From Paenibacillus phytorum (GTDB taxonomy: Bacteria; Bacillota; Bacilli; Paenibacillales; NBRC-103111), in NCBI RefSeq assembly GCF_013141715.1, contig NZ_WHOA01000032.1, positions 1 to 61,844 on the forward strand: a stretch of 61,844 nt of DNA, read 5' to 3'. The notes under the pieces are model-generated. The model saw only the letters and a list, made by a program, of their open reading frames with translations. It had not been told where the DNA came from and made no database searches. This document shows, one piece after another, positions 35,222-45,172 of the stretch. The translations under genes were made by a program, and so were the position numbers. How positions within the stretch are numbered: the stretch's first letter is position 1; each line of letters starts with the position of its first letter.

Positions 35222-36409
35222 ATGAAGAAGAAAATCATTTTTATGCTGATTGATATGAATATTGGCGGGACCGAGAAAGCGTTGCTTAATATGGTATCCG
35301 AATTCTCATTAGGTGAGTATGATATCACAATTTTGATGCTGGAAGAACATGGTGGCTTCTTAAGCTATATTCCGGCTGGCATAAATATTGAATATCTAAA
35401 AGGTTATAGCAGTATGAAACAAGCGCTGAATCAACCACCACAGGTGACAGCTATTGATTATTTTAAAGAAGGGGAGCTAGTTAAATCATTTAACATAGCC
35501 TTATTACACCTTATATCGAAAATCACGAAAAACAGAAGTGTTTTCTTTAAATATGTATTAAATAATCAGCCCGTTCTAGATGGGGAATATGATGTTGCTG
35601 TAGCTTATGCTGGACCTATGGATTTCATAAGCTATTTTGTTGTGAATAAAATTAAGGCAAAGAAGAAAGTTCAATGGATTCACTTTGATGTCACAAAAAT
35701 AGGTTTTAATCAAGCCTTTGCTTCTAAAACATATATTAAGTTTGATAAGATCTTTGTTGTATCAGAGGAGGCAAAGAATAAATTAATAAACTTGGTGCCT
35801 GCTTTAAAAGAGAGAACAAAAGTGTTTTTTAACATAGTTTCATCGAAAATGATTCATAGCCAAGCAAAAGAAGGTCGTGCATTCCCTGATGAAATTGATG
35901 GATTAAGGATAGTGACAGTTGGTCGGTTAACAAACGAAAAAGGTCAAGATCTTGCTATACGAGTATTAGCAAGATTAATTGATAATGGATATAAAGTGAA
36001 ATGGTATTGTGTAGGAGAAGGAAAATCAAGAATAGAATATGAAAAATTAGTTGTAGAGAGTAATCTACAAGATAAATTTATTTTTTTAGGTGCAGACCCA
36101 AATCCATACCCCTACATAGCGGAGTGCGATATTTATGTACAGCCTTCCAGATATGAGGGATATTGTATAACACTTATTGAGGCAAGGTGTTTAAATAGAC
36201 CGATTGTAACTACTGATGTTAATGGAGCAAAAGAACAGATAAGAAATGGAGAAACAGGACTCATAGTAGGTATTAATGAACATGAAATATATCAAGCAGT
36301 TGTACAGCTTATCGACAACAGAGATCTATGTGTAAAATTTTCAGAAAATCTTGCACAAGAAAACTTTGATTCAAAAGTTGAAATGAATAAGATTTATAAT
36401 CTAATTTAA
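35222..36409 (+). CDS. GT4-family glycosyltransferase
   Basis: The 395-aa GT-B protein starts IIFMLIDMNIGGTEKALLNMV. It has VQWIHFDVTKIGF, RIVTVGRLTNEKGQDLAIRV and NPYPYIAECDIYVQPSRYEGYCITLIEA. It is the third paralog of this operon and probably adds another sugar. GGAGGAAGT precedes ATG 35222. Confidence 0.9.
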   Translation: MKKKIIFMLIDMNIGGTEKALLNMVSEFSLGEYDITILMLEEHGGFLSYIPAGINIEYLKGYSSMKQALNQPPQVTAIDYFKEGELVKSFNIALLHLISKITKNRSVFFKYVLNNQPVLDGEYDVAVAYAGPMDFISYFVVNKIKAKKKVQWIHFDVTKIGFNQAFASKTYIKFDKIFVVSEEAKNKLINLVPALKERTKVFFNIVSSKMIHSQAKEGRAFPDEIDGLRIVTVGRLTNEKGQDLAIRVLARLIDNGYKVKWYCVGEGKSRIEYEKLVVESNLQDKFIFLGADPNPYPYIAECDIYVQPSRYEGYCITLIEARCLNRPIVTTDVNGAKEQIRNGETGLIVGINEHEIYQAVVQLIDNRDLCVKFSENLAQENFDSKVEMNKIYNLI

Positions 36410-36439
36410 TCTCCCAACGTATGAGAGGTAGCTATTAAT

Positions 36440-37981
36440 ATGAAGAGTCAACTTAAAGCCGGGGCACTATTATCATATATAGCATTATTTATTAGTAGTG
36501 CTATATCCATAGTATATACTCCAATAATGCTAAACTTTCTTGGCCAATCGGAGTATGGCTTGTACAGTTTAGCAACTTCAGCATCAGGTTATATAGGTGT
36601 GTTAAATTTTGGATTGGGTAATGCGGTTATTAGGTATACGGCAAAATATAAAGCACTCGAAGATGAAGAAGGATGCTCACGGTTATATGGGATGTTTTTT
36701 ATTATGTATAGCATATTAGGCGCTCTAGCCCTGGTATCTGGTATTATACTAACCTTAAACTCTGAGAATATATTTTCTAGCTCATTAAGCGTGACTGAGG
36801 TTAATAAGTTAACCATTTTAATGATAATAATGGTTATAAACATTTCAATAGGGATTGGATTAGGATTGTTCAGTGTTATAGTACTTGCACATGAAAAATT
36901 TATTATTCAAAAAGTGATTACTATTGCTGGTACTATTATTAATCCGATCATCATGGTACCTCTTCTAAGTATGGGGTATGGGTCTGTATCTTTGGTTATT
37001 GTAACTACAATAATTAGTTTTATAACTATTTTAATTAATATATATTACTGTTTTAAAGTACTAAAAATAAAAATGGTATTTAAGAAAGTACAGAAGGACT
37101 TATTAAAAGAGATTTTAATATTTTCCTCCTATATATTTCTTAATTTAGTGATGGATAAAATATACTGGTCAACAGATCAAATTATTTTAGGTATTTATAG
37201 CGGTACAGTAGCTATCTCTATTTATACAATAGGAGCATCTTTTACCGGTTACTTTTCTGGCTTATCTGCAGCTATATCCAATGTTTTCTTGAGTAAAGTA
37301 ACAGGCATGGTTACTAAAGAAGCCTCAGACAAGGAAATATCAGATTTGTTTATTCGGGTAGGAAGAATTCAATATATTATTCTATCATTTGCTTTGAGTG
37401 GATTCATTGTATTTGGGCGGGAATTTATAGATTTATGGGTTGGTAAAGAGTACCGTGATTCGTTTATTATTGCAGTAATTATTTTGATTCCATCGATTGT
37501 TTCACTTATACAAGGTATGGGAGGAATAATACTCCAGGCGAAAAATATGCAAAGATTCAAATCAGTCGTTTATTTTCTTATTGCCATTGGTAACGTATTT
37601 CTAACCATCTTATTTGTTCAATGGTGGGGTGCGATAGGAAGCGCAGTTGCAACCGCGGCAGCATTCACTATAGGAAATATTGTTGTTATGAATGTTTATT
37701 ATTGGAAAAAACTAAAAATTGAAATTTTAAAATTCTGGATAAATATTCTAACTATGAGTTTTCCATTTGTAATGAGTTTGGCTTTTGGACTAACAATAAA
37801 TAATATAATGCTTGCGGATAGTTGGATCATTCTTTTTATTAAGATGGTTGTGTTCTCAATATTGTACACGCTTTTAATGTGGTTAATTGGAATGAATAAT
37901 TATGAGAAGGATTTAATTCTATCTCCATTGAAACACATTACACGTAGATTTAAGAAAGAAAAATTATATAAAGTAAGTTAA
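36440..37981 (+). CDS. Wzx-type polysaccharide flippase
   Basis: The 513-aa integral membrane protein has about 12-14 helices and opens SQLKAGALLSYIALFISS, then GQSEYGLYSLATSASGYIGVLNFGLGNAVIRY, the usual N-terminal signature of the MOP/RfbX superfamily. It should flip the lipid-linked repeat unit made by the preceding glycosyltransferases. No Wzy-type polymerase is evident in this operon; the EpsG-like protein at 51,447 could serve. GAGAGG precedes the ATG. Confidence 0.9.
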   Translation: MKSQLKAGALLSYIALFISSAISIVYTPIMLNFLGQSEYGLYSLATSASGYIGVLNFGLGNAVIRYTAKYKALEDEEGCSRLYGMFFIMYSILGALALVSGIILTLNSENIFSSSLSVTEVNKLTILMIIMVINISIGIGLGLFSVIVLAHEKFIIQKVITIAGTIINPIIMVPLLSMGYGSVSLVIVTTIISFITILINIYYCFKVLKIKMVFKKVQKDLLKEILIFSSYIFLNLVMDKIYWSTDQIILGIYSGTVAISIYTIGASFTGYFSGLSAAISNVFLSKVTGMVTKEASDKEISDLFIRVGRIQYIILSFALSGFIVFGREFIDLWVGKEYRDSFIIAVIILIPSIVSLIQGMGGIILQAKNMQRFKSVVYFLIAIGNVFLTILFVQWWGAIGSAVATAAAFTIGNIVVMNVYYWKKLKIEILKFWINILTMSFPFVMSLAFGLTINNIMLADSWIILFIKMVVFSILYTLLMWLIGMNNYEKDLILSPLKHITRRFKKEKLYKVS

Positions 37982-38011
37982 CAGTGACAGGATAAGAAGT
38001 AGAGGTGAAGT

Positions 38012-39235
38012 ATGAATAGAATGTATGGTAATTTCTTAAAGGTCAATGACTTGTTAGATGGAAAAGTATCTAATTATTTGGATTTCATGCGTGGATTAGC
38101 TGCAATTCTAGTAGTGATGGAACATCTAGGATCACGATTATTTGTAGGTTATGGATATTTACAAAATCCGGATGCCATCGTTAAATTACTTTATCTTCTT
38201 AACTTGCTAGGAGGACCAGCAGTTATAGTATTTTTTGTTCTTAGTGGTTTGTTCATTTCAAGAACTGTCCTAAAAACAATCTTTGATAATAAATGGTCTT
38301 GGAAATCATACCTTGTAAATCGATTATCTAGACTATACGTTGTACTAATTCCAGCTTTATTGCTAACATTTATTGCTGATATAATAGCTAGCCATTATTT
38401 TAATTATCGATGGTATATTAACGATTATACTAATATCAAAAGTTTAATTGGAAATTTGTTTTATCTTCAGAACATATTTGTTGGGGCGTATGGGTCAAAT
38501 GCGCCCTTGTGGAGTCTAAGTTATGAGTTTTGGTATTATATGCTATTTCCAGTATTAATTTTGATCCTTAGAAACCAGCGGAAAGCTTTGAAAATTGTAT
38601 ACATTATCATTGCTCTCGGTATTTTGTTCATGGTTGGACAACGTATAAGTTCTTATTTCTTAATATGGCTATTGGGAGCATTTGTTCTTTTTTTGCCGAG
38701 AATTCGCTTAGTAAAAAGCAAAATTATTATGTCTATATCTTTCTTGCTAGTATGTATTGCGATGCTCGCGAGACCTCTAGTGAATAATGGACGATTGTTT
38801 GTTGACCATCACACAAACAACTTATTTATTGTAGATCTTTTTATAGGTCTATCATTTGGTTTTCTTATTTACACTTTATTGCATGGTACTACAAAGAAAA
38901 ACAAAACCGTAAGAACCAATAAATGGTTCGAAAAAACATCAAAGCTGTTAGCTAGTTTTTCTTTTAGTCTTTATTTAATTCACTATCCAATTATTAATCT
39001 TGTTTATTACTGGGGTGCTAAAAATGGCTTTACCGGATTTCAACCTAACTTACTATCTGTCTTAATAGAAATAATAATCGTAGTTTTGATGTGTATGATT
39101 GCTTTTCTATTCTCAAGAATAACTGAAACACGAACTAATGTTGTAAGAAGATTTATCATGAGTAGCCTTGATATGTTTAAAGTCGATAAGCGCAAGGTTA
39201 AAGAGATGAAAATTGGAAGCAATTTATCTAAATAA
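38012..39235 (+). CDS. acyltransferase-3 family membrane protein
   Basis: The 407-aa protein with about ten helices has the N-terminal LDFMRGLAAILVVMEH with the conserved Arg and His, FFVLSGLFISR, and NAPLWSLSYEFWYYMLFP (about 167-184), all typical of OafA/YrhL O-acyltransferases. It likely adds acetyl groups to the polysaccharide. It is the last gene of the operon and is followed by a terminator at 39,248. Confidence 0.92.
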   Translation: MNRMYGNFLKVNDLLDGKVSNYLDFMRGLAAILVVMEHLGSRLFVGYGYLQNPDAIVKLLYLLNLLGGPAVIVFFVLSGLFISRTVLKTIFDNKWSWKSYLVNRLSRLYVVLIPALLLTFIADIIASHYFNYRWYINDYTNIKSLIGNLFYLQNIFVGAYGSNAPLWSLSYEFWYYMLFPVLILILRNQRKALKIVYIIIALGILFMVGQRISSYFLIWLLGAFVLFLPRIRLVKSKIIMSISFLLVCIAMLARPLVNNGRLFVDHHTNNLFIVDLFIGLSFGFLIYTLLHGTTKKNKTVRTNKWFEKTSKLLASFSFSLYLIHYPIINLVYYWGAKNGFTGFQPNLLSVLIEIIIVVLMCMIAFLFSRITETRTNVVRRFIMSSLDMFKVDKRKVKEMKIGSNLSK

Positions 39236-39247
39236 AAGAATTCTACA

Positions 39248-39275
39248 AGCTCCGAGTCGATCGGGGCTATTTTAA
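39248..39275 (+). terminator. terminator of the first polysaccharide operon
   Basis: AGCTCCGA (39248-39255) pairs with TCGGGGCT (39261-39268) and is followed by ATTTTAATT. It comes 13 nt after the acyltransferase stop. Confidence 0.75.
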
Positions 39276-39303
39276 TTCCCAAAAGGGCGGAGGAGATAGA
39301 ATC

Positions 39304-39684
39304 ATGTTTAAAAAACTATTCACCGATTTACTAGGCATCTCAACAAGTAGCTGTCCCACAGTAACAGGCGTACTCGGTGCATTACTTTCGTATTCCTTTG
39401 GTGGGGGGAGCGAGGTGCTTGGATAACTATTGTTGGCAATACCAATTGATTCTGTTTCGGTTTGGCCGAATCAATCAAAGAGGGCAAAGGGCAAAACAGC
39501 AGCATTGGATTTTGGGGATTGTTCATTTTTCATGCTGCTTGATGTTTGCTCGCACTTATAAGGCAGCAATGTCATTATGACGGGTGCCAATTATTTTTAT
39601 CTGGCTAATGAGCGGAATTACGGTCGTATTGGGCTTCCACTTTTCAATCAAGTGAAGCAGCCGATTACGGATCCGGAAGAGTAA
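39304..39684 (+). pseudogene. broken phage-holin-like gene
   Basis: A good start (GGAGGAG before ATG 39304) encodes 40 residues, including GVLGALLSYSFGGGSEVLG, ending at a stop at 39424-39426. Further on, a frame ending at 39682-39684 encodes NYFYLANERNYGRIGLPLFNQV. The two ends match the beginning (GVxGxLLSYxFGG) and the end (FY.ANE....IG.P.P) of the phage_holin_4 family. The middle is out of frame. I read this as a decayed holin left from a phage or tailocin module; no endolysin is nearby. Confidence 0.55.
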
Positions 39685-39691
39685 ACGCGGA

Positions 39692-39735
39692 ATCCCCCAC
39701 AAACCGTTATGGGCTGGTGGGAGACTATTTTTAAC
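39692..39735 (+). terminator. terminator after the holin remnant
   Basis: TCCCCCAC pairs with GTGGGAGA across a loop that itself can fold, followed by CTATTTTT. Its survival beside the broken gene supports an originally complete transcription unit. Confidence 0.6.
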
Positions 39736-39884
39736 TAATAAAACGGCGGACTCATATCTTTTCTGAAAACCAATTTAGAAATTAGTATCCTAGTTCTATC
39801 CGTATGTTTCTCAGTTTATAATCCAATAACCCAAGCATATCCAAAGACTAAATAGCGAATGAAATATAGACTTTATACACAATA

Positions 39885-39922
39885 AAACCCTCTCAGTCAA
39901 AATTGCTGAAAGGGTTTTTATT
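39885..39922 (-). terminator. terminator of the secreted beta-helix gene
   Basis: Read on the minus strand, AAACCCTTTCAG pairs with CTGAGAGGGTTT and is followed by TATTGTG, a weak U tract. Because the stem is flanked by A and T runs, it may work in both directions. It lies just past the stop at 39,924. Confidence 0.65.
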
Positions 39923-39923
39923 A

Positions 39924-42077
39924 TTACTGCGTTAATACTTCATTATCTTTATTAATATCGTTTGCCTTTAACTTTAATTTTGCTACAACGAAAATATTGT
40001 TGGAAATCGTATAGGCAGGTGCACCTGTTCCTGCGTCAATTGAGTGAATTCCATCTAAATCTTTATTTGTTTTTATTGTACTATTTTTGATTGTAAAGGA
40101 TTTAACTTGGGCCGGTTTGGTTGAGCCTCCATATGATCCTATTTTGATAAATGGTGTACTTTTAAGTGTAAGATTATTAGCAGTGAAGGTGCTGTTTAGA
40201 AATGATAACTGTTTTGCTCCTTGTATATAAATTGCGGCTGCGTAACCAACATCTTTTGAAATAGTAAAGTTAGAATTGTTAAAATTGATATCTGGTTCTC
40301 CATTCAAACTATTTATTGTAAATATCTTACCTAAAGCATTAAAAGCACAATTGTTAAAAGTATACTTACCTGATTGATTAATACCCAACCCAGAAGATTC
40401 AGTTGTTGTGGATGAAAATTTGCAATTATTATAAGTTCCTGCGGGGAATCCCGTTCCATTGGTAGCATTATAATCTTGAACAATTAAGTTATCATATATA
40501 TTTTTATCCGTTCCTTTGCCTCCAAGTGTCGAGAGTTTTGTCAATCCTTTTATTGTGATATTTGAAAGGTGAACAGGATTTGTGCCAACGTTCAAAGATG
40601 TGAGAGAAGTTGTGTTGGTGTTGGTAATTGTAATATTCTCTACTTTTGACCCGAATGGATCAGTGTTGTTCAAATTTAAAATGCTATTAACTAAAGTCGC
40701 ATTTGTTAATGTGTTACTTGTTGCACTCAGATTAACTTGCGAGTTATTGAATTTGTTTTGATCTGCAACTCCTGTTCCACCCATAGTAAGGCCACCATTA
40801 TTAAATGTATTGTTTTTAATGGTTGTATTTGGAAATGCCTTCCAGATGTACAGACCTATACTACTCTCAAATAAATTATCAGTAATTGAAGCAGTGTTCC
40901 CATCAGCAAAAACTATATCTCCACCTGTATTATTGTAAAAGTGATTATTTTTTATATTAAGATTATTGTTGGGGAAAAATCCTTCCGCTTCTGAGTCAAT
41001 TCCATATTGTGGAGGAGTTCCTTTGATATCGTGGAACTTACTATTACTAATCTCGATTCCATCTACTCCGACAAGGGAGATTCCTAGCCTTCTGTTGAAT
41101 GCGGATTCCGAGTTTTTAATTACTATGTTTCTAGACACGTCATTGCTAAAAAGCATAACAAAAAAATTATTAAGGTCATTTGAACTAAAAACAGGGTAAA
41201 AGGCATCAGCGCCTACTGGGATTTGAACTAGGTCAGCTCCATATCTGACTTGTTTAACTGAAGACAAATATTTACCGTTACTATAAAAATAAACATCATA
41301 TTTATTACTATTAACACCTTTTGGTTGCTCAAAAGCAAAATATTTTCTTCCTTTATATTTTGGGCTTGTAAAGTCTAGGGCAATCTTACTTCTAATTTTT
41401 GATGTGGAATTAATAAAGTTGCCCATATTATCTATATCTCCATAAACGTAGCTCTTACCATAGAAGCCAGCGATTCCAACGCTAGAGCCACTAATTGAAA
41501 TACCATCTCCAGTAAAATTGACTGTTTTAACGCTATCTATCGTTAAATTGTATGCACCCTCTGAGGATATTCCGTTGCCGAATTCATGGGTTCCAGTGCT
41601 ATAAGATTGGTCTTTCCCACTGAAATTATGTGCCAGTTTATCCCCTTGATAGGTTCCACCTTTCAGAGTTACATTATTTACTCCATAGCCAACGTAAATT
41701 GTACGATAACCCTCATAACCATTGGTTTCTTTTTGAATAATAGTTAAATCATCAAGTGAAAATGTCATATCACTTACCATATTTATTTGTGCTTGTGGAT
41801 CTTTTGGACTATTTCCTTTACTAATTAAATATTTGCCAGTCGGCAATTTAAAGATTCGATATCCTTGATCATGTGCCCATTGCAATGCTTTGTTTATTCC
41901 ATTTGTCGTTTCGATTGGATGTGTTCCGTCACTATAGACATTCCAGCGGGAAAGTTCTAAGTTGTAAGTTGTGGGCACTACTGTTTGTGTTGAAGGATCA
42001 GAAGAAATAGCCTCAACAGTTAAAGATTGAAAAGAAAGTATGAAGAAAATTAGTATTCCAATTGCTCTTTTAGTCAT
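39924..42077 (-). CDS. secreted right-handed beta-helix protein, possible polysaccharide lyase
   Basis: The 717-aa protein has a signal peptide (1-23, ending VEA). An N-terminal segment WNVYSDGTHPIETTNGINKA opens the pectate-lyase-like fold also seen in phage tailspikes. Many short repeats follow with N-(T/N)-F, IKNN and ITDN turns across about 130-700, typical of a parallel beta-helix. A mid-protein insert (about 220-320) resembles a carbohydrate-binding beta-sandwich. It is a paralog of the protein at 42,545. Standing between two polysaccharide operons, it may cut or remodel one of these polymers; no catalytic residues can be assigned. Confidence 0.85.
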   Translation of the reverse strand: MTKRAIGILIFFILSFQSLTVEAISSDPSTQTVVPTTYNLELSRWNVYSDGTHPIETTNGINKALQWAHDQGYRIFKLPTGKYLISKGNSPKDPQAQINMVSDMTFSLDDLTIIQKETNGYEGYRTIYVGYGVNNVTLKGGTYQGDKLAHNFSGKDQSYSTGTHEFGNGISSEGAYNLTIDSVKTVNFTGDGISISGSSVGIAGFYGKSYVYGDIDNMGNFINSTSKIRSKIALDFTSPKYKGRKYFAFEQPKGVNSNKYDVYFYSNGKYLSSVKQVRYGADLVQIPVGADAFYPVFSSNDLNNFFVMLFSNDVSRNIVIKNSESAFNRRLGISLVGVDGIEISNSKFHDIKGTPPQYGIDSEAEGFFPNNNLNIKNNHFYNNTGGDIVFADGNTASITDNLFESSIGLYIWKAFPNTTIKNNTFNNGGLTMGGTGVADQNKFNNSQVNLSATSNTLTNATLVNSILNLNNTDPFGSKVENITITNTNTTSLTSLNVGTNPVHLSNITIKGLTKLSTLGGKGTDKNIYDNLIVQDYNATNGTGFPAGTYNNCKFSSTTTESSGLGINQSGKYTFNNCAFNALGKIFTINSLNGEPDINFNNSNFTISKDVGYAAAIYIQGAKQLSFLNSTFTANNLTLKSTPFIKIGSYGGSTKPAQVKSFTIKNSTIKTNKDLDGIHSIDAGTGAPAYTISNNIFVVAKLKLKANDINKDNEVLTQ

Positions 42078-42249
42078 TTTTTTACCATCCTTATTATTTT
42101 ATTCTATGAATTATTGTACACTAAAAAATTGGAAATATAGCGAAAGAAGTCATAAAATGGATAATAAAAATTGTTGGAATTTTATTTCTTGAAATGTTTT
42201 AAAAAGAGAAGGGTAGATTTATCTCTAAATTAGAGAGAATATTCGACAC

Positions 42250-42293
42250 AAAAAAGACTACAATTCACCGAGAAGGAAAGGTGTTTGTAGTCT
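42250..42293 (-). terminator. strong hairpin terminator, minus direction
   Basis: AGACTACAA..CACC pairs with GGTG..TTGTAGTCT; on the minus strand it is followed by a T6 run. It lies 250 nt beyond the larger beta-helix gene. The stretch 42,294-42,544 holds no gene I can support; a few codons there weakly recall a transposase end, but not enough to call. Confidence 0.75.
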
Positions 42294-42544
42294 ATTTGTG
42301 TTTGCTTACTCCTACATCAAAGGATTAGCGATTAATGCCTATGATAATTCACGAAGTCTGCTTTAATGTTTTGTTACTAAGTTGTATCATGTTAATGCCA
42401 ACCGAAGAAGACAATTAGAAAGCGAAGGTATCTAACTCACCTTCCCAATCCCTTCACAGAGAAATCGCCGCACTTAACAATGTGATAAATATGAAACGAT
42501 TACAGTTCTATCCTATAAAATAAGAAGTGTATGCACTTAATTTA

Positions 42545-45052
42545 TTATCCCGAAATTAGTCCAAATGATTTAAATACGGCTATGATATCAGCATACTCCC
42601 ATGTCACACTACCATCTATAGCTGAACCGATAGCATGAGAAGGAGCAGTTGTACTGCTTGTTCCAGCGATTATGCATTTGTAAACCTTCCCATTCGCGTT
42701 CACCATGGTATTTAGTGTATATGTCTTATTTGCTGCCCATGGATTATTATTGGCTGTGCCAGATGTAGTGCAAACCCATCCAACATATCCTCCCGGAATC
42801 GGTGTAGAATTATATAGTAGTTGGCCAACACTATAAGCTCCAAATGTTGGTGCAGATGATGCTAATGCTGGTAGTAAGGTATTCCCTAGAATGTTTTTTT
42901 CTAATTGTGCATTAACATTGTTACTAAAGATAATATTGGAGTTGATTTTATTATTGTTCTGCGCAACTATCGTTGTCTTCGGTGTGGCTAAAGTTGTTCC
43001 TCCTTTTCGATATGCCCCCTCGATGACTATTGTCCCAGTGGTGTTAATTCCGGCAGTATTAGAAGTAACAATGGTATTATTAGAAAGAAGTAAATGATTT
43101 TCCGTAAATACTCTCATCGTATACAAGGAGCCTAAAGAAGAACCAATTCCAATTACCTGTAGATTATTATCTAGAATTCCTATTCTTGGGATAGAGAGGA
43201 AGGAGACTCCTGGACCTCTAGCTTCGTGAGTCTGTACTGTGTATGGTATATCCCATACAATTTTGTTATTTTTGAATACATGAGTGATGTAACCTGTATC
43301 TTTGGCTAATTTTTCGTTTCCATAGATGTCACCACCATCAAATCTAAGTGATAGATTTTTAAATATTGAGTTTTCTACACGCATAGATTCGGATACCATC
43401 ATACGACTATAATTAACAATTGTCCCAGTGTGAATAAACTCACAATTTTCTATAATTAAATTTTTAGTTCCAACATAATGTCCACCGCTATTTTGATTGG
43501 TGATGAATTTCACATTGGAAAAAATAGCATTCTCAGTTGTGTTGTAGCTTGCCGCAGCCAAGCCTTTTGCCCTTCTGATATCAAATGTCGAATTGCGAAT
43601 TTCTATGTTTTTGCTTGAGAAACTTACAACCCCATCTTTATCAGGGTCATCGAAGGTAAGCTTGCAATTATAAACCTTTGCCGTTTCTCCATTTAAAGTT
43701 AATGTGCTCTTAGAGAAAACACAGTTTTCCAGTGTTGTATTACCAGCGTTTATAGAACAGCTATCACCAAATATGGAATCATTTCTAAACGTACAAAAAG
43801 TACCATCTAACTCCACACCGCTTGTTATAGACCTGCCTGTTATAGGACCATAATACATATTATTTACCGAAAAATAATCATCTCCACTTCCGGAGAAATT
43901 GACGGCGCCTCTAAACTTGTTGTTCTCTAAATGTACGCCCCTTGTGCTAACGCATATGAAAGCTCCGGCTCTATTATCGTAGAAATTACAATTTCTAACC
44001 GTTATCTTTTGGTTAGTCATATATCCATCTTCAATATTCATTCCAAAACCGGGATTACACCCTGTTGAAATAGCCATCGGATTGCTATTATTATAAATTT
44101 CACAGCTGTCATAGGTGATGAATCTGCCTCCATTGACGGAAGCTCCAAGCCTTCTATTCTTATGAGCTTTACAATTCATATATGTGATAAATTGCGGAAT
44201 TTTCGCACACAGAACATAGTGCAAGTTGCCGTTCATCAGATCAAAGTTTTGTAGAAAAGAGAATCTCACCTGGGTAGTACCCGTTGGCAATGAATCCAGG
44301 TAAATAAACTCGTAAGACCTTGTATTTCTATAACCTAAATAGGTGCCCGTTACATTGTAAAAGTGTACTTTAATTACCGTTTTATTTAGATTGCACCCAG
44401 TACCATACCCTCCATAGCCATCCCCTGAATAATAAAAGTAGCCAACAGATTTAACTAAATTGCTGGAAACGTCAAAGTATCTAGTCACTGTCGTATAATT
44501 GGTTTTTGAACTATCTAGGTTTCCTTGACTGTTAATGTCTCCTTTAGCGAAATGGCCTGGGTGCTGGACGCCTCCTAACGCAGAAAAATCCATAAACGTT
44601 GTAAATCCATCACCAGTACATTCGTATACTTCACAATTTTTGATTAGGACGTTATAACATGAATTTATAGAATGAATTCCGTGCCCCCCTTCATGAGTAC
44701 TACCGCTAGAGTAGTCATGTGTTTCGCGGTCACCTTTTATTTTTACACCTTCGATAATTACATTGGAGATACTATCATTAGTTATCACCGAGTAGCCTTG
44801 GAAATTATTCGATTCTTTTATTAATAAACAGTCGTAAAACAGATAATGTGTGTTGCTACAGAGTTTTACAGAGGAGTTTTTATCAATGAGGTATATCCCC
44901 TTTGGCAGCGCAACTATTTGATAATTGTTATCTCGTGCCCATTGAAAGGCGTTATTTAGACCTTGTGTAGTATTTATTGCATTGGTTTCATTATTTTGTA
45001 TTCCCCACCGTTCTAATTCAACCATGTAGGTAACAGTTGTCATTTTCATCAC
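42545..45052 (-). CDS. large beta-helix protein with tailspike-like architecture
   Basis: The 835-aa protein lacks a signal peptide. Its N-terminus (YMVELERWGIQNNETNAINT and QWARDNNYQIVALPKGIYLI) matches that of the protein at 39,924 and of phage pre-neck appendages. A beta-sandwich insert (about 180-280) and a long beta-helix (about 290-720) follow. It ends in a ~65-aa module with WAANKTYTLNTMVNANGKVY and GSVTWEYAD, typical of tail-fibre tips. It may be a domesticated phage depolymerase acting on an exopolysaccharide. How it leaves the cell without a signal peptide is unclear. ATG 45052 or 45049 is preceded by GGAGATG. Confidence 0.82.
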   Translation of the reverse strand: MMKMTTVTYMVELERWGIQNNETNAINTTQGLNNAFQWARDNNYQIVALPKGIYLIDKNSSVKLCSNTHYLFYDCLLIKESNNFQGYSVITNDSISNVIIEGVKIKGDRETHDYSSGSTHEGGHGIHSINSCYNVLIKNCEVYECTGDGFTTFMDFSALGGVQHPGHFAKGDINSQGNLDSSKTNYTTVTRYFDVSSNLVKSVGYFYYSGDGYGGYGTGCNLNKTVIKVHFYNVTGTYLGYRNTRSYEFIYLDSLPTGTTQVRFSFLQNFDLMNGNLHYVLCAKIPQFITYMNCKAHKNRRLGASVNGGRFITYDSCEIYNNSNPMAISTGCNPGFGMNIEDGYMTNQKITVRNCNFYDNRAGAFICVSTRGVHLENNKFRGAVNFSGSGDDYFSVNNMYYGPITGRSITSGVELDGTFCTFRNDSIFGDSCSINAGNTTLENCVFSKSTLTLNGETAKVYNCKLTFDDPDKDGVVSFSSKNIEIRNSTFDIRRAKGLAAASYNTTENAIFSNVKFITNQNSGGHYVGTKNLIIENCEFIHTGTIVNYSRMMVSESMRVENSIFKNLSLRFDGGDIYGNEKLAKDTGYITHVFKNNKIVWDIPYTVQTHEARGPGVSFLSIPRIGILDNNLQVIGIGSSLGSLYTMRVFTENHLLLSNNTIVTSNTAGINTTGTIVIEGAYRKGGTTLATPKTTIVAQNNNKINSNIIFSNNVNAQLEKNILGNTLLPALASSAPTFGAYSVGQLLYNSTPIPGGYVGWVCTTSGTANNNPWAANKTYTLNTMVNANGKVYKCIIAGTSSTTAPSHAIGSAIDGSVTWEYADIIAVFKSFGLISG

Positions 45053-45172
45053 ATCTCCATTTATAGAGCTAGTATTTCTATTAGTATATGATTTTAAGAT
45101 CTGATTACTTGGGTGTATTAATAGGGCAATTGATACAAATGTTGTACGAGCGACTAGGAGAATACATTTGTG

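Noticed and set aside
42294..42544. IS transposase C-terminal remnant
   Set aside because: A few suggestive codons only, with stops in all frames and no terminal repeats.
39304..45052. Intact prophage
   Set aside because: Only a broken holin and tailspike-like proteins are present; no capsid, terminase, integrase or lysin genes.
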